Below, piece by piece: positions 42,086-50,668 of a DNA stretch of 64,000 nt. Location: positions 62,001-126,000 of the forward strand of contig NZ_JBANRM010000001.1 in assembly GCF_037154085.1 (NCBI RefSeq). The letters run 5' to 3'. Source of the stretch: Andeanibacterium fulvum (GTDB lineage: Bacteria > Pseudomonadota > Alphaproteobacteria > Sphingomonadales > Sphingomonadaceae). The translations under genes and the position numbers were made by a program. Each line of letters opens with the position of its first letter. The first letter of the stretch is position 1. The notes under the pieces were generated by a model. That model searched no databases, was not told where the DNA came from, and worked only from the letters and a program-made list of their open reading frames with translations.

Positions 42086-42358
42086 ATGCTCAAGCGCATT
42101 CTGACCCTTTTTGCGATCCTGACCGGGCTTGCCGCTGTGGCTGCTCCGGCGCAGGCGCGCATGACTGCGCTTGATGGGCTGGAGCTTCATGCCGCGGGCG
42201 ATAATATCGTCAAATGCGCGGATAAGAGCATCGCCCAGCAGATCGCTCCGGCGGAACGTATCGGCGAACGCAGGCCTCAGGTGCCGGGATGCCGTCCCGC
42301 CGTCATCACTATCGTGATTCCCACGGTTCAGCTTCAGGCTGACCGCGCGCGCGAATAG
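42086..42358 (+). CDS. Small exported protein of unknown function
   Basis: This 90-residue protein begins with a strong signal peptide (MLKRILTLFAILTGLAAVAAPAQA). Two cysteines (in VKCADK and PGCRPA) remain in the mature chain and could pair in the periplasm. The frame is open further upstream, but the ATG at 42086 opens the only plausible exported product. It lies 106 bases before secA. The function is unknown. Confidence 0.65.
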   Translation: MLKRILTLFAILTGLAAVAAPAQARMTALDGLELHAAGDNIVKCADKSIAQQIAPAERIGERRPQVPGCRPAVITIVIPTVQLQADRARE

Positions 42359-42464
42359 CGCCGGCTTCTTCATAGCCTAACAGCCACGTCGCGACGCCTT
42401 GGGTGCGCGCGGTGTTTTCCATCCGGCATGCCCGGATTCCCGATACAGCATACAGGAATTTCCC

Positions 42465-45215
42465 ATGATCGGCGCCATCGCCAAGGCCGTTTTCGGTTCG
42501 TCCAACGACCGCTACGTAAAGTCGCTCGACAAGATCGTCCGGCAAATCAACGCTCTGGAACCTCAGCTTGAGGCTTTCAGCGACGAGGAACTGCAGGCTC
42601 AGACCGAGAAGTTCCGCCAGATGCTGGCGGGCGGCCAGACGCTGGACGACATCCTGCCCGAAGCCTTCGCCACCGTGCGTGAAGCCTCGAAGCGCGTGCT
42701 CGGCATGCGTCACTTCGACGTGCAGATGATCGGCGGCATCGTCCTGCATCGCGGCGAAATTTCCGAAATGCGCACGGGTGAAGGCAAGACGCTGGTTGCC
42801 ACGCTCGCGACCTATCTCAACGCGATCGAGGGCAAGGGCGTCCACGTCGTCACCGTGAACGACTACCTTGCCAAGCGCGACGCGGAATGGATGGGCCAGC
42901 TCCATCGCTGGCTGGGCCTGTCGGTGGGCGTGATCGTGCCCAATATCGGCGAATTCCAGCGTCGTGAGGCTTACGCATCCGACATCACCTATGGCACGAA
43001 TAACGAATTCGGCTTCGATTACCTGCGCGACAACATGAAGCATGAGCGCAGCCAGATGGTGCAGCGCGCCTTCAACTTTGCGATCGTTGACGAAGTCGAC
43101 TCCATCCTGATCGACGAAGCCCGCACTCCGCTGATCATTTCCGGCCCGACCGAGGACAAGTCCGAACTGTATGTCTCCATCGACAAGGTGGTGAAGACGA
43201 TCCCGGCCGAATGGTACGACCTCGACGAAAAGGCCCGCAACGTCTCGCTGACGGAAGAGGGTGCCGAAGCGGTCGAGAATCTGCTCCTCAGCAGCGGCCT
43301 GCTGGCCACCGACAATCTCTACGATGTCGAGAATACGCAGGTGGTCCACCACCTCGATCAGGCGCTGAAGGCCAATATCGTCTTCAAGCGCGACATCGAC
43401 TACATCGTGAAAGACAACAAGGTCGTCATCATTGACGAGTTCACTGGCCGCATGATGGATGGCCGCCGCTGGTCCAACGGCCTTCACCAGGCAGTGGAAG
43501 CCAAGGAAGGCGTCAAGATCGAGCCCGAGAACCAGACGATGGCCTCGATCACCTTCCAGAACTATTTCCGCATGTATCCCAAGCTGTCGGGCATGACCGG
43601 TACGGCCGCTACCGAAGCCTCGGAATTCTTCGACATCTACAAGCTCAACGTGGTGGAAATCCCCACCAACGTTCCGGTGCAGCGCATCGACGAGGAAGAC
43701 GAGTTCTACAAGAACACGCAGGACAAGTTCCAGGCGATTGCCAAGCTGATCCGCGAAAAGAACGAGACCGGCCAGCCCGTGCTGGTCGGCACCGTTTCCA
43801 TCGAGAAATCGGAACTGCTGTCTGACTTCCTCAACAAGGAAGGGGTCAAGCACAACGTGCTGAACGCCCGCTTCCATGAGAGCGAAGCCCATATCGTGGC
43901 GCAGGCCGGCCGTCTGGGTGCGGTGACCATTGCCACCAACATGGCCGGTCGCGGCACGGACATTCAGCTGGGCGGCAATCTCGAATTCCGCGTGGAAGAC
44001 GAATTGCAGGACGTGCCGGAAGGGCCGGAGCGGGATGCGGCCATGGCGCGTATCAAGCAGGAAATCGCGGCCGAAAAGCAGCGCGTGCTCGAGGCGGGCG
44101 GTTTGTGCGTGATCGGCACGGAACGCCATGAAAGCCGCCGTATCGACAACCAGCTGCGCGGCCGTTCCGGTCGCCAGGGCGATCCGGGCCTGTCGAAGTT
44201 CTATCTCTGCCTGGAAGACGATCTGCTGCGCATCTTCGGGCCGGACACGCTGTTTGCCCGCATGATGAATTCCAACCTTGCCGATGGCGAGGCAATCGGT
44301 TCCAAGTGGCTCTCCAAGGCCATCGAGACGGCGCAGAAGAAGGTCGAGGCCCGCAACTACGACGTGCGCAAGCAGGTTGTCGAATACGACAACGTGATGA
44401 ACGACCAGCGCAAGGTCATCTACGAGCAGCGCGCCGAGATCATGGACAGCGAGGCTGTTGACGATGTCGTGGTAGATATGCGCCACGAGACCGTGAACGC
44501 GCTGGTGGCGGAGGCCTGCCCCGCCGGCTCCTATCCGGAACAGTGGAACATCGCCGGGCTGAAGGAACGCGTGGCCGATGTGCTGGCGCTCGAGGCTCCG
44601 CTCGACGACTGGATGCAGGAAGACGCGCTGGAGCCGGAACTGATCGAACAGCGTCTGGTCGAAATGGCCGATGCGCAGATGGAAGCGAAAGTCGCCGCAT
44701 CCGATGCCTCGATCTGGCGGCAGGTGGAAAAGCAGGTGCTGCTCGACCGGCTCGATCACTTCTGGAAGGAGCATCTCGCCACGCTCGACGCCCTGCGTCA
44801 GGTGGTGTTCCTGCGCGCCTATGCGCAGAAGCAGCCGATCAATGAATATAAGCAGGAAGCTTTCGGCCTGTTCGAACGCATGCTGGAAACCATCCGCGAG
44901 GACGTGACCCGCATCCTGATGACTAGCGAGTTGCGCATTGCCCCGCCGCCTGCGGCAGAGGACCTGCCGGAGCTGCCGTCCTTCCTGACCGGCCATATCG
45001 ATCCCTTCACGGGCATGGACGACAGCAATGACGGCGACGGTTCGGCCGGGCAGGAAGCGATGTTCGGTTCGCTCGCCGGCTCGCCTCACGCTGTTCCAGC
45101 ACCGGGTGTCGTGGCGGGGGAGGATCCGTACCGCGATCTGAACATCAGCCGCAACGCACCGTGTCCGTGCGGTTCGGGCAACAAGTACAAGCACTGCCAT
45201 GGGGCGATCGCCTGA
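42465..45215 (+). CDS. secA: Protein translocase ATPase SecA
   Basis: SecA is the motor that pushes unfolded precursors through SecYEG. The 916-residue protein has Walker A RTGEGKTLVATL (about residues 103-114), the DEVDSILIDEARTPLIISG segment, the preprotein cross-linking and helical wing domains, GRGTDIQLGGN, GRSGRQGDPG, and a C-terminal zinc finger with CPCGSGNKYKHCHG that binds SecB and lipids. ATG 42465 with AGGA upstream is the family start. It is a full-length protein and an essential gene. Confidence 0.97.
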   Translation: MIGAIAKAVFGSSNDRYVKSLDKIVRQINALEPQLEAFSDEELQAQTEKFRQMLAGGQTLDDILPEAFATVREASKRVLGMRHFDVQMIGGIVLHRGEISEMRTGEGKTLVATLATYLNAIEGKGVHVVTVNDYLAKRDAEWMGQLHRWLGLSVGVIVPNIGEFQRREAYASDITYGTNNEFGFDYLRDNMKHERSQMVQRAFNFAIVDEVDSILIDEARTPLIISGPTEDKSELYVSIDKVVKTIPAEWYDLDEKARNVSLTEEGAEAVENLLLSSGLLATDNLYDVENTQVVHHLDQALKANIVFKRDIDYIVKDNKVVIIDEFTGRMMDGRRWSNGLHQAVEAKEGVKIEPENQTMASITFQNYFRMYPKLSGMTGTAATEASEFFDIYKLNVVEIPTNVPVQRIDEEDEFYKNTQDKFQAIAKLIREKNETGQPVLVGTVSIEKSELLSDFLNKEGVKHNVLNARFHESEAHIVAQAGRLGAVTIATNMAGRGTDIQLGGNLEFRVEDELQDVPEGPERDAAMARIKQEIAAEKQRVLEAGGLCVIGTERHESRRIDNQLRGRSGRQGDPGLSKFYLCLEDDLLRIFGPDTLFARMMNSNLADGEAIGSKWLSKAIETAQKKVEARNYDVRKQVVEYDNVMNDQRKVIYEQRAEIMDSEAVDDVVVDMRHETVNALVAEACPAGSYPEQWNIAGLKERVADVLALEAPLDDWMQEDALEPELIEQRLVEMADAQMEAKVAASDASIWRQVEKQVLLDRLDHFWKEHLATLDALRQVVFLRAYAQKQPINEYKQEAFGLFERMLETIREDVTRILMTSELRIAPPPAAEDLPELPSFLTGHIDPFTGMDDSNDGDGSAGQEAMFGSLAGSPHAVPAPGVVAGEDPYRDLNISRNAPCPCGSGNKYKHCHGAIA

Positions 45216-45254
45216 TCTCAAGCGTGGATGGCGTCCGCAGGCGCTTGCTGCAAT

Positions 45255-45266
45255 TGTAACACCTGT
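45255..45266. promoter_or_regulatory. Palindromic operator-like site upstream of the lactonase gene
   Basis: TAACACCTGTTA is a perfect 12-base palindrome with a 2-base centre, 30 bases before the start codon of the SMP-30 gene. It lies within an AT-rich patch (TTGCAATTG). It looks like a dimeric repressor site, of GntR or LacI size; the regulator is not in this window. Confidence 0.45.
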
Positions 45267-45295
45267 TATGGTTCCTTCACGGGAGTGGAGGAACC

Positions 45296-46174
45296 ATGCA
45301 GATACAGAAAATCGATCTGCCGCGTTGCAAGGTGGGCGAAGGCCCCGTGTGGGACGTGGCCGAGCAGGCGCTTTATTACATCGATATCGTGGACCGGAAG
45401 GTGTTCCGGTGGGACCCGGCGAGCGGCGATCATCGCGCGTGGGACGTGCCGGACATGATCGGATCCATGGCGTTGCGCGGCAAGGGGATGGCGCCTGACG
45501 GTGCGATTGTCGCGCTCGTCACCGGCATTCATTACCTCGATTTCGCAACCGGCGAAGTCTCGCCCTTCGCGCTGATGGACCCGCCGACGCCGGAATTGCA
45601 GCTGGCCGATGGCAAGGTGGACCGCCGCGGGCGTTTCGTATTCGGTACCAGCCATCGCGCGATGAAGGAGCCTGCGGGCGGGTTGTGGTCGCTGGGCACG
45701 GACGGCCGGCTGTCTCAGCTCGACGACGATATCCATCTCGGCAATGGCCCGTGCTGGTCGCCCGACGACACGGTGCTCTACCACGCCGACAGCCTGCGCC
45801 ACATGATCTACGCCTATGACTATGACATAGAGACCGGCGCCGCGAGCGGTCGCCGGGAGTTCTTCGAAACCTCCGCCTATGGGCCGATTCCCGATGGCGC
45901 CACCGTGGATACGGACGGCAATATCTGGGTGGCGATCTGCGAAGGCGGGGTGGTGCTGTGCCTCTCGCCCGATGGGCAAGTGCTGCGGGAAGTGAAATTT
46001 CCCACCAACATCCCGGCCAGTTGCATGTTCATGGGCCCGAAGCTTGACCGGCTGTTCGTCCCCACTATCGATCCGGGTTTCCTGGGCAGGCCGTCCGAAC
46101 CCGATGACGGGGCGAACTTCCTGATCGACGGCCTTGGCGTAACCGGCATTGCCGAACCGCGCTACGGCGGCTGA
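45296..46174 (+). CDS. SMP-30/gluconolactonase-family sugar lactonase
   Basis: This six-bladed beta-propeller hydrolase of 292 residues has the metal Glu in CKVGEGPVWD and the conserved GNGPCWSPDDTVLYHAD. The Asp in GPIPDGATVDTDGNIWVA is also present, with repeated YxxD blade motifs. The family opens sugar lactones (gluconate, xylono- or arabinonolactone) with a divalent metal. It starts a two-gene unit with an MFS transporter, 15 bases downstream, so the pair may handle a sugar or sugar acid. The substrate is unknown. Confidence 0.88.
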   Translation: MQIQKIDLPRCKVGEGPVWDVAEQALYYIDIVDRKVFRWDPASGDHRAWDVPDMIGSMALRGKGMAPDGAIVALVTGIHYLDFATGEVSPFALMDPPTPELQLADGKVDRRGRFVFGTSHRAMKEPAGGLWSLGTDGRLSQLDDDIHLGNGPCWSPDDTVLYHADSLRHMIYAYDYDIETGAASGRREFFETSAYGPIPDGATVDTDGNIWVAICEGGVVLCLSPDGQVLREVKFPTNIPASCMFMGPKLDRLFVPTIDPGFLGRPSEPDDGANFLIDGLGVTGIAEPRYGG

Positions 46175-46189
46175 CGGGAGCATACTATC

Positions 46190-47377
46190 ATGATCGATCG
46201 GCGCATGTTCCCGCTGATGTTCGCGGTGTTCATCAACATTGCGGGCTTCAGCCTTATCCTTCCGCTGTTGCCGTTCTACGGCCCGCTCTTCGGTGCGGGC
46301 GCGTTCGAAGTGGCGCTGCTCTTCGCGGCCTACAGCCTCGGCAATGTGTTCGGGGAAATCTACTGGGGCCGCCAGTCCGACCGCTGGGGCAGGCGAGCGG
46401 TCCTGGTCTTCACCACGACCGGCGCGGCGCTGACCTATGTTGCCTTCGCTTTCGCTCCGGTGCTGTGGCTCGCTATCGCCATCCGCATCGTGAACGGCTT
46501 CTTCGGCGGCACGCTCAGCGTTGCTCAGGGCTTCCTCGCCGACGCCTCTCCGCCGGAGCAGCGGGCGAAGGCGATGGGTCTGTTCGGCTCGGCCTTCAGT
46601 CTCGGCTTTGCCTTCGGACCGGTGATCGGCGGCGTCTTTGCCGGTGCGGGGACCGAACTGGCTGATTTTCGCAGCCCGATCCTCATCGCGGCGGGGCTTT
46701 CCGCGCTGGCGGCGATCTGGTCTCTGCTGGTGCTGCGTGACGTGAACCCGCCAGCCGGCAAGGCGCGTCCGCTCCCGAAATATAGCGAGGGCTTTGCCTA
46801 TGTGCTGACCAGTCCGTTGCTGTTCCGCCTGTTCGTGATTTCCTTCTTCGGGATTGCCGCCTTTGCCTCCAGCGAGGCGGTCTATGGCCTGTGGAGCGAA
46901 GCCAATTTCGGGTGGACTGCACGCGATCTAGGATTTGCCTTCATCGCCATCGGGCTGGGCGGCCTCGTTGTGCAGCTTTTCCTGCTGCATCCGCTGGTGG
47001 TTCGGTTCGGGGAAGGGCGGGTCATCACGGCCGGGTTGTTGGTGATTGCAGTTTCCATGCTGCTGCAGCCGGTCCTGCGCGATCCCTATATCGCGGTGGC
47101 GCTGATGGGGATGCTGATGGTGGGCCACAGTCTTGCCTTCCCGACCGCCGGAGCGCTCACGTCGCGTACCGCACCGGTCGAGCGGCAGGGCAGCGTGATG
47201 GGGCTGATCATGGCTTCCAACGCCTTCTCCCGCATCGTCGCGCCGCCTGCCTTTGGCCTGATCTACGAAAAGGCCGGGCACGATGTGCCGTGGTTTGCCG
47301 GCGCAGCGATGATCGTGCTGTTCGCGGTGCCCTTTGCGGTTCAGCTGGCAGGGCTTACGAAGAGGCAGACGGCATAG
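46190..47377 (+). CDS. MFS transporter, TCR/Tet-like drug efflux type
   Basis: This 12-span inner-membrane carrier has 395 residues. Motif A between helices 2 and 3 is clear: GRQSDRWGRRAVL. The FGGTLSVAQGFLADASPPEQRAKAMG segment and motif C-like GPVIGGVFAG in helix 5 place it with the drug:H+ antiporter (TetA-like) branch. It follows the sugar lactonase after 15 bases, so sugar or sugar-acid transport is a reasonable alternative to drug efflux. The substrate cannot be told from sequence. Confidence 0.88.
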   Translation: MIDRRMFPLMFAVFINIAGFSLILPLLPFYGPLFGAGAFEVALLFAAYSLGNVFGEIYWGRQSDRWGRRAVLVFTTTGAALTYVAFAFAPVLWLAIAIRIVNGFFGGTLSVAQGFLADASPPEQRAKAMGLFGSAFSLGFAFGPVIGGVFAGAGTELADFRSPILIAAGLSALAAIWSLLVLRDVNPPAGKARPLPKYSEGFAYVLTSPLLFRLFVISFFGIAAFASSEAVYGLWSEANFGWTARDLGFAFIAIGLGGLVVQLFLLHPLVVRFGEGRVITAGLLVIAVSMLLQPVLRDPYIAVALMGMLMVGHSLAFPTAGALTSRTAPVERQGSVMGLIMASNAFSRIVAPPAFGLIYEKAGHDVPWFAGAAMIVLFAVPFAVQLAGLTKRQTA

Positions 47378-47439
47378 GGCGTGGAACCGCTGGCTCGGCT
47401 CCCGCGTTAGGCCCCATAGTGCTTATCAGGGAGAGAGCA

Positions 47440-48171
47440 GTGAAATCATCCATCCTTGCCGGCATCGCCGGTATCGCCTTTGCCGTGTCGGGTGCCGGCG
47501 CGGCATCGGCTGAAACCAGCCCGGCGGTGGCCTCCGCGGTTGCGGATTCGGGCCGCCCGGCCACGGACACCGCACGCGACGGCGATCGCAAGCCGGGCGA
47601 GATCGTCAGTTTCGCAGGCATCAAGCAGGGTGACATCGTGGCGGAAATCGCGCCGGGCGGCGGCTATTACACCCGCATCCTGGCCAAGACCGTGGGCCCG
47701 AAGGGGCATGTCTACGCCATGATGCCGAGCTTCTTCGCCAGCCGTCCCGGTGGGCTCGATGCGATCAACAAGCTGGCCGAGGAATATGGCAACGTCACCG
47801 TGGTAGTGGCCGATTTCGCGGACTTTACGCTCGAAAAGCCGGTGGACCTCGTCTGGACGACCGAGAATTACCACGACATGGCCAATGGCAATATCGCCGG
47901 GATCAATGCGTCGGTGTTCAAGGCGCTGAAGCCGGGCGGCATCTATTTCGTGGAAGATCATTCCGCGCCCGGCACAGGCATGTCGGCAACCTCCACGATT
48001 CACCGGATCGATCCGGCTGCAGTGAAGGAACAGGTTGCGGCTGCAGGCTTCAAGCTGGAGGCGGAATCGGACCTGCTCGTCAATCCGGCGGATCCCGGCG
48101 ATATCAGCCCGCGTGACGTGAAGTCGGGCGTATCGACCAAGTTCGCCCTGCGCTTCAAGAAGCCGGGCTGA
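47440..48171 (+). CDS. Exported class I SAM-dependent methyltransferase-like protein
   Basis: The 243-residue product starts at GTG 47440 after GGGAGAGAG. A signal peptide (to about residue 26, AGAASA) precedes a Rossmann-type methyltransferase domain. It has glycine motif VAEIAPGGGYYTRIL, an acidic residue downstream (VVVADFADFTL), and LVWTTENYHDM. S-adenosylmethionine is not known in the periplasm, so the predicted export is odd. Several proteobacterial homologues share it. The substrate is unknown, and the enzyme may bind a different ligand. Confidence 0.8.
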   Translation: MKSSILAGIAGIAFAVSGAGAASAETSPAVASAVADSGRPATDTARDGDRKPGEIVSFAGIKQGDIVAEIAPGGGYYTRILAKTVGPKGHVYAMMPSFFASRPGGLDAINKLAEEYGNVTVVVADFADFTLEKPVDLVWTTENYHDMANGNIAGINASVFKALKPGGIYFVEDHSAPGTGMSATSTIHRIDPAAVKEQVAAAGFKLEAESDLLVNPADPGDISPRDVKSGVSTKFALRFKKPG

Positions 48172-48197
48172 CCTTCGCACCTGGCAGCAACCAAAGG

Positions 48198-48223
48198 AAA
48201 AGGGGCCGAAAGGCCCCTTTTTT
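48198..48223 (+). terminator. Intrinsic terminator of the methyltransferase gene
   Basis: Stem AAAAGGGGCC / GGCCCCTTTT with a GAAA loop, followed by more T. It is 27 bases after the stop and close to the convergent tRNA-Asn. Confidence 0.9.
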
Positions 48224-48240
48224 GTTACCCTGAAGGGTAG

Positions 48241-48315
48241 TGGCTCCCCGAGTAGGATTCGAACCTACGGCCAAGTGATTAACAGTCACCTACTCTACCG
48301 CTGAGCTATCGGGGA
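48241..48315 (-). tRNA. tRNA-Asn (anticodon GTT)
   Basis: A complete 75-base cloverleaf on the minus strand: acceptor TCCCCGA/TCGGGGA, D-arm GCTC/GAGT-type, anticodon stem GTGAC/ATCAC-type with loop CTGTTAA (anticodon GTT), T-arm GTAGG TTCGAAT CCTAC, and encoded GCCA end. Confidence 0.97.
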
Positions 48316-48401
48316 GCAGCCCTGACGGGCAGGAGTGGGCCTATATGCAGGCCTGCATGGTTTGGCAAGCGGCCAAAACCAAATTTTATGCAGGTTCTCG
48401 C

Positions 48402-49190
48402 TCAGGCGATAAATTGTTCGGCGACAATGCGTTCGTCCAGGCTGTGGCCGGGGTCGAACAGCAGGGTCAATTCCTTGTCGCGGGCGATTTCCAGATGGAC
48501 CTCGGCAATGTCGCGCACTTCCTTCTGATCGGCCACGGCGGCTACGGGGCGCTTGTCCGGGTCCAGCACGCGCAGGCTGATCCGGCTGCGATCGGGCAGC
48601 AAGGCGCCGCGCCAGCGGCGGGGGCGGAACGGACTGATGGGGGTCAGCGCGAGAAGCTGCGAATCGAGCGGCAGGATCGGCCCGCTGGCGGAAAGGTTAT
48701 AGGCCGTCGATCCGGCGGGCGTTGCCACCAGCACGCCGTCGCAGACCAGTTCCTCGATCCGCACCTTCTCGTTCACGCTCACTTCGATCTTTGCCGTCTG
48801 GCGCGTTTCGCGCAGCAGGGAGACTTCATTGATGGCGTAGTGGACCTGCGCCTCGCCAGAGCGGGTCAGGGCCTCCATGCGCAGCGGATCGACGGCCACG
48901 GCGCGGGAGCGGTTGATGCGTTCGACCAGCTTCTTCCCGCTCTTGAACCGGTTCATCAGGAAGCCGACCGTGCCCAGGTTGAGGCCATAGGCAGGCAGCA
49001 CCCGGCCGCCGTCGATCATCTGGTGAAGGGTCTGCAGCATGAAACCGTCGCCCCCCAGCACCACCACCGCTTCTGCGCGCTCCAGCGGCACCCAGTCGAC
49101 TGCGGCGGCCAGTTCGCGAGCGGCATCCTGTGCCTGCGGTGTCTCCGACGCCACCATGGCAAGTGCCGCATAGGCAGGTCCCTGGCTCAC
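48402..49190 (-). CDS. nadK: NAD kinase
   Basis: The enzyme makes NADP from NAD and ATP (or polyphosphate). The 262-residue protein has the GGDGFML motif (about residue 46), the NE/VS segment HYAINEVSLLRE, and the substrate region DGVLVATPAGSTAYNLSASGP typical of bacterial NadK. The start is GTG 49190; GGAGG lies about 11 bases upstream. It is transcribed toward tRNA-Asn. Confidence 0.94.
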   Translation of the reverse strand: MSQGPAYAALAMVASETPQAQDAARELAAAVDWVPLERAEAVVVLGGDGFMLQTLHQMIDGGRVLPAYGLNLGTVGFLMNRFKSGKKLVERINRSRAVAVDPLRMEALTRSGEAQVHYAINEVSLLRETRQTAKIEVSVNEKVRIEELVCDGVLVATPAGSTAYNLSASGPILPLDSQLLALTPISPFRPRRWRGALLPDRSRISLRVLDPDKRPVAAVADQKEVRDIAEVHLEIARDKELTLLFDPGHSLDERIVAEQFIA

Positions 49191-49292
49191 GATTTATTAT
49201 GCCTCCGGCTGTCGCAATATTCTTGGCTGTGCAATTGGCTCAAACCTATGAAGCCGCAAAGACATTTGCAATCGCAAGGGCGCAAACGAATT

Positions 49293-49312
49293 CCTAACCA
49301 TGGGACGTTAGG
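49293..49312. promoter_or_regulatory. Inverted repeat over the ribosome site of the EAL gene
   Basis: CCTAAC (49293-49298) and GTTAGG (49307-49312) are perfect inverted arms with an 8-base spacer, ending 9 bases before the ATG. The right arm touches the GGGGAAA ribosome site. It could be an operator or an RNA hairpin that hides the ribosome site. It is unlike the CtrA box TTAA-N7-TTAA. Confidence 0.4.
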
Positions 49313-49321
49313 GGAAAGCTG

Positions 49322-50653
49322 ATGCCAAGCGATTTATCGGAAGTGCTGGACCAGGATCGCGACACGCTGACGGGCCTCGTTGGGTCTGATGGCGCACGTA
49401 TGCGGATCGTGGCGTGGCAGCAGAAAGCGGTGCTGGAGGGCGAGACAGCGCCGATCCACGCCTTGATGCTGGGCCTGCGCCGGTTCGACACTGTGAATCT
49501 GGCCTATGGCGAGGCGGCGGGCGATTCTGCTCTGGTAGCAGTCGCAGCGCGCATCCTGCGTTTCGCGGCCGACGAGCTTGCGGGCGAATGGGTGGTCGCG
49601 CGGATGGGCGGCGGCAATTTCCTCCTCGCCGCGAACGAGCCTTGCAGTCGCGAGCGTTGGCATTGGCTGGCGGAGACGCTGGCCGAAAGCGTTTCCCGCC
49701 CGATCGCCAATCCTGCCGGAGCGGGCACCTTGCGTCTATGGCCGCGTGTCGCCCTGATGCGGGCACTCAAGCAGGAAAGCGCCGACGCGATGTTCGGGCG
49801 GCTTGCCGAAACGCTCGAACGGGCGCGGCAGGAAACCGGGCGGCGGGTCGTATGGGTCGATGGCGATATCAGCATTGCCGGGCGCAGCGGTGCGCAGCTT
49901 GAGGCGGACCTGCTCGCGGCGCTGGACCGCGATGAGATCGAGATTCTCTATCAACCGCAATTCCGCGCCGATGATGACGAGCTGGTCGGCGCCGAGGCGC
50001 TGGCGCGCTGGGAACATCCTCTGCTCGGCCGTATCGGAGCGGGGGCACTGTTCGCCATTGCCGAGCGGGCCGATCACGTGGCGCAGCTTTCCCGTCATAT
50101 CGCCGGCCGCGCCGTGGCCGAAGCAGCGCATTGGCCGGAGCCTTTGCGGCTCTCGCTCAATGTCACCCCGGCGGACCTCGCCGTCGGCAATTTCGCCGAC
50201 GATATTGCCGCCGTCGTTACCGGGGCGGGCCTTTGCCCTGACCGTTTGACGCTGGAGATCACCGAGCAGGCGCTGCTGACCGATCTCGATCGTTCGGCGC
50301 AGGCTCTCGGCCGGTTGGTCGAACAGGGCATCCGCATTGCGCTGGACGATTTCGGCGCGGGCTTCTGCAATTTCCGTTATCTCAAGATCCTGCCGCTGCA
50401 TTACCTCAAGCTCGACCGGACGATGGTGGACGGCATCACCGACGACCAGCGCGACCTGGCAGTGTTCCGCGGCATTCTCGCCATGGCGCATGCGCTGGAG
50501 CTCGACGTGATTGCCGAGGGTATCGAGACCGAGGAGCAGCGCAGGCTGATCGCCGCCGAGGGGTGCACGTCCTATCAGGGGTTCCTGCGCGCCAAGCCGA
50601 TGGCTGCGGCGGATTTCAGGCAATTCGCCGCCAGCCATTCACCGCTTCTATGA
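49322..50653 (+). CDS. Cyclic-di-GMP phosphodiesterase with degenerate GGDEF and intact EAL domains
   Basis: This 443-residue cytoplasmic protein has two parts. The GGDEF-like half (about residues 40-180) reads RMGGGNF where GGDEF should be, so it cannot be a cyclase. The EAL half (about 200-440) has the catalytic set: EALARW, Asn in LSLNVTP, EITEQAL, LDDFGAGF, LKLDRTMV and EGIETEEQ. It likely degrades c-di-GMP, and the GGDEF half may bind GTP or regulate. No membrane segment or PAS was seen. Confidence 0.9.
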   Translation: MPSDLSEVLDQDRDTLTGLVGSDGARMRIVAWQQKAVLEGETAPIHALMLGLRRFDTVNLAYGEAAGDSALVAVAARILRFAADELAGEWVVARMGGGNFLLAANEPCSRERWHWLAETLAESVSRPIANPAGAGTLRLWPRVALMRALKQESADAMFGRLAETLERARQETGRRVVWVDGDISIAGRSGAQLEADLLAALDRDEIEILYQPQFRADDDELVGAEALARWEHPLLGRIGAGALFAIAERADHVAQLSRHIAGRAVAEAAHWPEPLRLSLNVTPADLAVGNFADDIAAVVTGAGLCPDRLTLEITEQALLTDLDRSAQALGRLVEQGIRIALDDFGAGFCNFRYLKILPLHYLKLDRTMVDGITDDQRDLAVFRGILAMAHALELDVIAEGIETEEQRRLIAAEGCTSYQGFLRAKPMAAADFRQFAASHSPLL

Positions 50654-50668
50654 CGGGGAGGGGCCGGA

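Noticed and set aside
42309..45221. 970-residue open frame on the minus strand opposite secA
   Set aside because: A shadow of SecA, caused by high G/C at third positions. No domain was recognised.
49293..49312. CtrA binding site before the EAL gene
   Set aside because: The arms are inverted CCTAAC/GTTAGG with 8-base spacing, not the direct TTAA-N7-TTAA pattern.
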